Shown here: positions 13,937 to 18,764 of the stretch, piece by piece | Position numbering within the stretch: the first letter of the stretch is position 1 | Layout: each line of letters opens with the position of its first letter | Source: Alphaproteobacteria bacterium | GTDB taxonomy: Bacteria; Pseudomonadota; Alphaproteobacteria; ATCC43930; CGMCC-115725 | NCBI GenBank assembly: GCA_030037055.1 | Contig: JASHRZ010000421.1 | Location: 1-18,764, forward strand | Length of the DNA: 18,764 nucleotides | Reading direction: 5' to 3' | Made by a program: the position numbers and the translations under genes | The notes under the pieces: model-generated | What the model was told of the DNA's origin: nothing | Databases searched by the model: none | What the model saw: only the letters and a program-made list of their open reading frames with translations

Positions 13937-16156
13937 TCAGCCGAAGCGGTTGTTCTTGGGGAAGCCCGTGGGCGCGATGCGGCCGCTCGACGCCCGCAGG
14001 CCGATCCAGGCACGGATGTCCGGCTCGGTGCGCGTGCGCTCGCCGCTCTTCCAGCTGAGCCCCTCGTCCCTGGTGAAGACCTTCGCGTCCGACAGCTCGC
14101 CCGTGTGGTAGCGTTGCAGAATGACGCCGCGGCCGCGCGCCATTTCGGGCAGCTCGGCGAGGGGGAAGATGAGCAGCTTGCGGTTGCTGCCGACCACGAC
14201 CACGGCATCGCCCTCGGCCGGGACGCAAATCCGGGCCTGAGCGCCGGTGCCGGGGGTCATCACCACCTTGCCGGCGCGCGTCTGGCCCAGGACTTCGTCG
14301 GCGAGCGCGATGAAGCCCCGCCCGTCGCTCGAGGCGAGCAGCAGCTTGGCGCCGCCGGCATAAGGCAGGATCGCCGCCACGTCATGCTCGTTGGCGAGAT
14401 CGATCATTAGCCGCAACGGCTCGCCATGACCGCGCCCGCCCGGAAGCTTGTCGACCGGCAAGGTGTAGAAGCGGCCATTGGTGGCGAAGATCAGCAACTT
14501 GTCGGTTGTCGAGGCCGGCACGACGAAGCGCTCTTCGTCGCCCTCCTTGTATTTGACATCGGCGAGCACGAGGTTCTGGCCCTTGACGACGCGGATCCAG
14601 CCTTTGGCCGAGCACAGCACGGTAACGGGCTCGCGCTCGACCAGCGCCTCGACCGGCACCACGATTTCGGCGGGCGCCGCGCCGATCTCGGTGCGGCGCT
14701 TGCCCAGCGGCCCCGCGGCGAAGGCCTTGCGGATGTCCTCGAGCTCGGCGGCGATCGCTTTCCATTGCCGCTTCTCGTCCTCGAGCAGGCCTTCGAGCTC
14801 CTCCTCCTCGGCGCCGAGGCTCTTGAGCTCCTTCTTGATCTCGATCTCCTCGAGTCGGCGCAGCGAGCGCAGACGCATGTTGAGGATCGCCTCGACCTGC
14901 ACCTCGCTGAGCCGCCAGCGCTTCATCATGCGCTCCTTGGCGTCGTCGTGCTCGCGGATGATGCGGATCACCTCGTCGAGGTTGAGGTAGACGATCATCT
15001 GGCCTTTGAGGATCTCGCTGCGGCGCGCGATCTCGGCCAGGCGGAAGCGGGTGACGCGCTGGAGTACGGCGCGGCGATGGTCGAGGAAAGCCTGCAGCGC
15101 CTCCTTGAGGCCCATCACCCGCGGCACGCCCGCGGCGTCGAGCACATTCATGTTCAGCGGGACGCGCGTCTCCAGCTCGCTAGCGCGGAAAAGCGACTCC
15201 ATCAGCACGGCCGGATCGACATTGCGCGATTTGGGCTCGAGCACGATCCGAACGACGTCGGTGGATTCGTCGCGCACGTCGGCCAGCAGCGGCAGCTTGC
15301 GCTCTTCGAGCAGAGCCGCGATCTTCTCGATGAGGCGCGATTTCGGCACCTGATAGGGAATCTCGGTGACGATCACCCGATAAAGCCCGTGGCCGTGCTT
15401 CTGCGCCTCCCATCGCGCGCGTAGCCGGAAGCTGCCGCGGCCGGTCTCATAGGCCTGGCGCACGGCGTCGGCCGCCTCGATCAGCACGCCGCCGGTCGGG
15501 AAGTCCGGGCCGGGGACGCGCTCGACCAGCTCGGCGAGGCTGCACCGCTTATGCCTAACGAGGTGGAGCAGCGCGTCGCAGAGCTCGCCGGCGTTGTGAG
15601 GCGGGATGCTCGTGGCCATGCCGACGGCAATACCGCTGGCGCCGTTCGCCAGCAGATTGGGAAAGCGCGCCGGCAGCACCGCCGGCTCGCTGTTCTCGCC
15701 GTCATAGGTCGGACGGAAATCGACCGCGTCCTGGTCGATGGCGGCGAGCAGCGCCTCGGCCACCTCCGTCAGCCGACTCTCGGTGTAGCGATAGGCCGCG
15801 GCGTTGTCGCCGTCGATATTGCCAAAATTGCCCTGCCCTTCGACCAGCGGATAGCGCTGCGCGAAACCCTGCGCCAGCCGCACCAGCGCGTCATAGACGG
15901 CGACGTCGCCATGCGGGTGGAACTTGCCGATGACGTCGCCGACCACGCGCGCGCATTTCTTGAAGCCCGATCGGGGATCGAGCTTGAGCTCGCGCATGGC
16001 GTAAAGCAGCCGGCGATGCACGGGTTTCAGCCCGTCGCGCACATCCGGCAGCGAGCGCGCGGTAATCGTGGAGAGCGCATAGGAGAGATAGCGCTCTCCC
16101 AGCGCCTCGGCGAAATCCACGTCGCGGATATCGCCGGCGACGGCCATCTTGCTCAT
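13937..16156 (-). CDS. parC: DNA topoisomerase IV subunit A
   Basis: From the ATG at 16156 (MSKMAVAGDIRDVDF) the protein has 739 residues. The N-terminal breakage-reunion domain includes SLPDVRDGLKPVHRRLLYAM and the catalytic R123-Y124 in AYRYTESRLTE; Y124 forms the covalent bond to DNA. A coiled-coil stretch near residues 440-500 and a C-terminal beta-pinwheel follow. No GyrA-type QRRGGKG box is seen, and the gene ends the lepB-rnc-era-recO-parC run, so ParC is preferred over GyrA. The quinolone-resistance region reads HPHGDVAVYDA: the usual Ser is V85 and the acidic position is D89. An in-frame TTG at 16192 is a weaker alternative start. recO ends 39 bp upstream. The partner ParE is not in this window. 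Confidence 0.95.
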   Translation of the reverse strand: MSKMAVAGDIRDVDFAEALGERYLSYALSTITARSLPDVRDGLKPVHRRLLYAMRELKLDPRSGFKKCARVVGDVIGKFHPHGDVAVYDALVRLAQGFAQRYPLVEGQGNFGNIDGDNAAAYRYTESRLTEVAEALLAAIDQDAVDFRPTYDGENSEPAVLPARFPNLLANGASGIAVGMATSIPPHNAGELCDALLHLVRHKRCSLAELVERVPGPDFPTGGVLIEAADAVRQAYETGRGSFRLRARWEAQKHGHGLYRVIVTEIPYQVPKSRLIEKIAALLEERKLPLLADVRDESTDVVRIVLEPKSRNVDPAVLMESLFRASELETRVPLNMNVLDAAGVPRVMGLKEALQAFLDHRRAVLQRVTRFRLAEIARRSEILKGQMIVYLNLDEVIRIIREHDDAKERMMKRWRLSEVQVEAILNMRLRSLRRLEEIEIKKELKSLGAEEEELEGLLEDEKRQWKAIAAELEDIRKAFAAGPLGKRRTEIGAAPAEIVVPVEALVEREPVTVLCSAKGWIRVVKGQNLVLADVKYKEGDEERFVVPASTTDKLLIFATNGRFYTLPVDKLPGGRGHGEPLRLMIDLANEHDVAAILPYAGGAKLLLASSDGRGFIALADEVLGQTRAGKVVMTPGTGAQARICVPAEGDAVVVVGSNRKLLIFPLAELPEMARGRGVILQRYHTGELSDAKVFTRDEGLSWKSGERTRTEPDIRAWIGLRASSGRIAPTGFPKNNRFG

Positions 16157-16195
16157 GCGGGTCCGATCGACAGGGCGGCGCGCGATCAGCAACGC

Positions 16196-16951
16196 CTAGA
16201 GGGTCTGTTCGCGCGATATTCTAGCCATGCGCCGCAATACGTCAATGAAGCGCGACCGCGCCTGCGGCGTGCTTCGCCCGTAGGGCTCGAAGACGCGGCG
16301 CTCGAGGAAATACTCCGTAAGCGCGAGGCCGTCGAGCACATCCTGGGGCGAGGGCGTGTTCTGCTCGGCGCGCACCAGCAGAAAATGCGGCAGGCGCAGC
16401 AACTTGTCGCGATAGGGCTCGCCTGCCGCGGCCGAGACCGCCTGCCCCGAGCGCGGCGAGACATAGACGAGATCGGCCGTCTCGCCCGTGGCAGCGCAGC
16501 GCGAGAGATCGAGGCCGAAACCTAGCTCCGTCAGCAGCATCAGCTCCCATTCGACATAGCCCACCGCCCAGCCGCGGTCGGCATCGAGCGACTCGAGCAG
16601 CGTCGAGAGCCCGGCGAAGGCCCGCGGATGCGGCTCGCGCTCCGGCAGTGCCGATTGGGCGAGCGCGGCAGCGGCGGCAAGGCAGGCAAGCCGCGCGGGA
16701 TTGTCGATGAAGTGCGCGGCATGACCGCGCAGCAGCTCGCCGCTGAGGGCGCCTAGATATTCGGCAAGCCGCGCCTTCCACACCGCGGTGACGCGGTTGC
16801 CGATCTGATAGACGGTGCGCAGCTTCCGCCCCTGCCCGCCGCGCACGAGCCCGGCATGGCGGCCATGGCCGCGCGTCAGCAAATGGACGATGAGCGCGCT
16901 CTCTCCATGGCGGCGCGCCGCCAGCACGATCCCCTCGTCTTCCCACTGCAT
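16196..16951 (-). CDS. recO: DNA repair protein RecO
   Basis: This 251-residue protein has the usual RecO length. It starts MQWEDEGIVLAARRHGESAL, the N-terminal OB-fold, with HGRHAGLVRGG near residue 30. A helical C-terminal domain follows (GYVEWELMLLTELGFGLDLS, then CAATGE). RecO loads RecA onto SSB-coated DNA with RecR in the RecF pathway. The four-Cys zinc finger of some RecO proteins is not evident: only one Cys is seen in LSRCAATGE. The ATG at 16951 lies 3 bp after the era stop, and parC follows, so the gene is in a tight leftward operon and is probably translationally coupled to era. Confidence 0.96.
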   Translation of the reverse strand: MQWEDEGIVLAARRHGESALIVHLLTRGHGRHAGLVRGGQGRKLRTVYQIGNRVTAVWKARLAEYLGALSGELLRGHAAHFIDNPARLACLAAAAALAQSALPEREPHPRAFAGLSTLLESLDADRGWAVGYVEWELMLLTELGFGLDLSRCAATGETADLVYVSPRSGQAVSAAAGEPYRDKLLRLPHFLLVRAEQNTPSPQDVLDGLALTEYFLERRVFEPYGRSTPQARSRFIDVLRRMARISREQTL

Positions 16952-16954
16952 CGC

Positions 16955-17857
16955 TCAGCTCTCGAACTCGAGGCCCATTGCCCTGTAGCGCTCGCGATCC
17001 TCGGTCCAATCCTCGCTCACCCGCACGAAGAGGAAGAGGTGCACGCGGCGAGCGAACATGCGCTCGAGCTCGGCGCGGGCGCGCTCGCCGATCGCCTTTA
17101 TCCGGCTCCCCGCTTTGCCGAGCACGATGGCCTTCTGGCTGGCGCGCTGCACATGGATGGTCACGGCGATCTTGACGCTGGCGTCCTCGCGCTCCTCCCA
17201 GCTGTCGGTCTCGACCGTGCTGGCGTAAGGCAGCTCCTGATGGAGTTGCAGGAAGATCTGCTCGCGCGTCGCCTCCGCCGCCATTATACGCTGTGGCAGA
17301 TCTGTAAGCTGGTCCTCAGGATAGAGCCACGGTCCCGCCGGCAGGGCGGCGGCAAGATAACGCCTGAGATCGGCGACGCCGTTGCCGCTCAGGGCCGAGA
17401 TCATAAAGACGGCATCGAAGATGCCTTCCTTGCGCAGCCGGTCGGTTAGCGGCAAAAGGCTGCGGGGGTCGACAAGGTCGACCTTGTTGAGCGCCAGCAC
17501 GGCGCGCCGGCCGGCGGCTTTGAGTCCGTCGACGATGCGCTGTGCCTCCCCCTCGAGCCCGCGCGCGGCATCGACCAGCACCACCACCTCATCGGCATCC
17601 TCGACCTCCGCCCAGGCGGCAGCAACCATGGCGCGCTCGAGGCGACGCTTGGGCGCGAAGATGCCGGGCGTGTCGACCAGGATGAGCTGCGCCGCGCCCT
17701 CGATGACGATGCCGAGGACCCGCGAGCGCGTCGTCTGCACCTTGGGCGAGACGATCGACACCTTGGCGCCGATGAGCTGGTTCAGCAGCGTCGATTTGCC
17801 GGCATTGGGCGCGCCCACCAGCGCCACGCTGCCGCAGCGCCGCTCGGCCTCGGTCAT
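16955..17857 (-). CDS. era: GTPase Era
   Basis: This 300-residue protein has all the GTPase motifs: G1 GAPNAGKS at residues 15-22, G3 DTPG at 62-65 and G4 NKVD at 124-127, plus a SALSGNG G5-like segment. A C-terminal KH RNA-binding domain follows, with VLGKAGSRIKAIGERAR near residue 245. Era binds the 3' end of 16S rRNA and helps mature the 30S subunit. The ATG at 17857 overlaps the rnc stop as ATGA, which suggests translational coupling. The upstream extension of the open frame lies inside rnc and is rejected. recO follows after 3 bp. Confidence 0.97.
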   Translation of the reverse strand: MTEAERRCGSVALVGAPNAGKSTLLNQLIGAKVSIVSPKVQTTRSRVLGIVIEGAAQLILVDTPGIFAPKRRLERAMVAAAWAEVEDADEVVVLVDAARGLEGEAQRIVDGLKAAGRRAVLALNKVDLVDPRSLLPLTDRLRKEGIFDAVFMISALSGNGVADLRRYLAAALPAGPWLYPEDQLTDLPQRIMAAEATREQIFLQLHQELPYASTVETDSWEEREDASVKIAVTIHVQRASQKAIVLGKAGSRIKAIGERARAELERMFARRVHLFLFVRVSEDWTEDRERYRAMGLEFES

Positions 17858-18552
17858 GAGCCGGTATCGAGCGCGGCGAGAGCGGCGGCGGCGGCCGCGG
17901 CCTCGGCCGCGCGCTTGGATAAGCCGCTGGCGGAGGCCGGCGGCAGGCCTTCGACGGTGACGGTGACGGTGAAGGTGCGGCGGTGCGCCGGCCCCTCGGT
18001 CGCCACTGTGCGATAGATGGGCAGCGCGCGGCCGCGCGCCTGGGCCCATTCCTGCAGCGCCGTCTTGGGATCGCGCGGCGGCGCGCCGAGCTTAGTCAGG
18101 CGCTGCTCCCACCAGCGCTCGACGAATGCGCGCGCCGCCGCCAGGCCGCCGTCGAGATAGAGCGCGGCGATCACCGCCTCGCAGACATCGGCGAGCACAC
18201 TCGCATTGCCGCGCGCGCCTGCCGCCTCCTCGCCGCTCGAGAGCACAATATACGCGCCGAGGCCGATCTCCTTGGCAATGCCGGTGAGGGTCTCGCGCCG
18301 GACCAGGCTGGTATGGCGCCGGGTAAGCGCGCCTTCGGCTTCGTCGGGAAAGCGGCGCCATAGCAGCTCGGCGATGATCAGGCCGAGGACGCGGTCGCCG
18401 AGGAATTCGAGTCGCTCATAGCCGCGCTTTGCCACGCCGCGGCGGGTGCGCGCGCTCGGATGGGTAAGCGCCTCGACCAGCAGCTCCGGGTGATCGAAAC
18501 GGTGGCCAAGGGCATCGGCAAGCGCTGCCAAAGCGGCGGCCGCGTCTTTCAT
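17854..18552 (-). CDS. rnc: Ribonuclease III
   Basis: This 232-residue protein, from the ATG at 18552 (MKDAAAALAAL), has the RNase III signature ERLEFLGDR at residues 46-54. The catalytic acidic residues are E49, D53, D122 and E125 (LADVCEAVIAALYLDGG). A double-stranded-RNA-binding domain occupies about residues 161-228 (DPKTALQEWAQ, then ASASGLSKRAAE). It processes rRNA precursors and other double-stranded RNAs. The start lies 2 bp after the lepB stop with no clear Shine-Dalgarno sequence, so translation is probably coupled to lepB. A longer in-frame start at 18618 would overlap lepB and is less likely. Confidence 0.96.
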   Translation of the reverse strand: MKDAAAALAALADALGHRFDHPELLVEALTHPSARTRRGVAKRGYERLEFLGDRVLGLIIAELLWRRFPDEAEGALTRRHTSLVRRETLTGIAKEIGLGAYIVLSSGEEAAGARGNASVLADVCEAVIAALYLDGGLAAARAFVERWWEQRLTKLGAPPRDPKTALQEWAQARGRALPIYRTVATEGPAHRRTFTVTVTVEGLPPASASGLSKRAAEAAAAAAALAALDTGS

Positions 18553-18554
18553 GA

Positions 18555-18764
18555 TCAATGGATCGCCGTGAGCAGGCGATCGTAGCGGACGGTGAAGGGC
18601 CAATTCCAGATCTCCCACCAGCGCGCGTAGCCGTTGGTGGAGAAGAAGATGAACTCGGCGTGCCCGACAAGGTTCTCGCCCGCGACGTAGCCGACACCGC
18701 TCGAGGGATCGCGGCTGTCGGCGGAATTGTCGCGATTGTCGCCCATCATGAAATAGTGGTTGGG
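18555..18764 (-). CDS. lepB: Signal peptidase I, C-terminal part (truncated by window edge)
   Basis: The visible 69 codons begin PNHYFMMGDNRDNSADSRD, the conserved late box of signal peptidase I (GDNRDNSxDSR). They continue with GVGYVAGENLVGHAEFIFFS and a Trp-rich end. The rest, including the membrane anchor and the catalytic Ser/Lys, lies beyond 18764. The enzyme removes signal peptides at the outer face of the inner membrane. Its place directly upstream of rnc and era matches the usual alphaproteobacterial operon. Confidence 0.93.
   Translation of the reverse strand, partial: PNHYFMMGDNRDNSADSRDPSSGVGYVAGENLVGHAEFIFFSTNGYARWWEIWNWPFTVRYDRLLTAIH

Noticed and set aside
14426..16525. Long + strand open frames opposite parC and recO
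   Set aside because: Low-complexity translations with no family resemblance, antisense to conserved housekeeping genes.
1..18764. Search by eye for CRISPR arrays, tRNA or rRNA genes, insertion-sequence ends and phage genes
   Set aside because: No regularly spaced repeats, cloverleaf-like segments, transposase motifs or integrase motifs were seen.

Overview
This window is GC-rich bacterial chromosome, most likely from an alphaproteobacterium (Rhodospirillales- or Rhizobiales-like). The strongest evidence is the conserved order lepB-rnc-era-recO-parC at the right end. A HpnL-type membrane protein, a NikR regulator and an orphan TAXI binding protein also fit. The species cannot be named from the sequence. 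I found no tRNA, rRNA, CRISPR array, insertion sequence or phage gene.

Left edge (1-2687, + strand): a ferritin-like di-iron protein, open at its 5' end and built as an exact tandem duplication, is followed by a HpnL-family membrane protein (possibly the edge of a hopanoid cluster). A hairpin follows the stop codon of hpnL.

Metal and decay zone (2731-5036): nikR (- strand) has a His-rich tail. Immediately upstream is a near-perfect NikR operator (GTATGA-N16-TCATAT). On the far side of the operator lies a shattered TonB-dependent receptor, probably once the NikR-controlled outer-membrane nickel receptor. Next come a frameshifted CheY-like response regulator (-) and an intact chaB-like gene (+) with a possible FNR/FixK-type box upstream.

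Anion transporter locus (5047-7706): a SulP-STAS-cyclic-nucleotide-binding-domain fusion (-) is divergent from an 85-residue single-span membrane protein (+). Their shared promoter region holds a perfect CRP-type palindrome, TGTGA-N6-TCACA. This is the most suggestive unit in the window: both a cyclic-nucleotide sensor domain in the transporter and a CRP-type operator in front of it.

Catabolic-looking block (7998-12330): a Rieske ferredoxin and an MFS transporter (+) converge on a - strand operon of a GNAT acetyltransferase, an iron-containing alcohol dehydrogenase and an unusual metallo-beta-lactamase-fold protein. The last keeps one zinc site but has lost most of the second. The substrate is unknown.

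Right part (12592-18764): an orphan TAXI-type solute-binding protein (+) converges on a decayed TusA-like gene (-). The housekeeping operon lepB (partial), rnc, era, recO, parC then reads leftward, with overlapping or nearly abutting genes.
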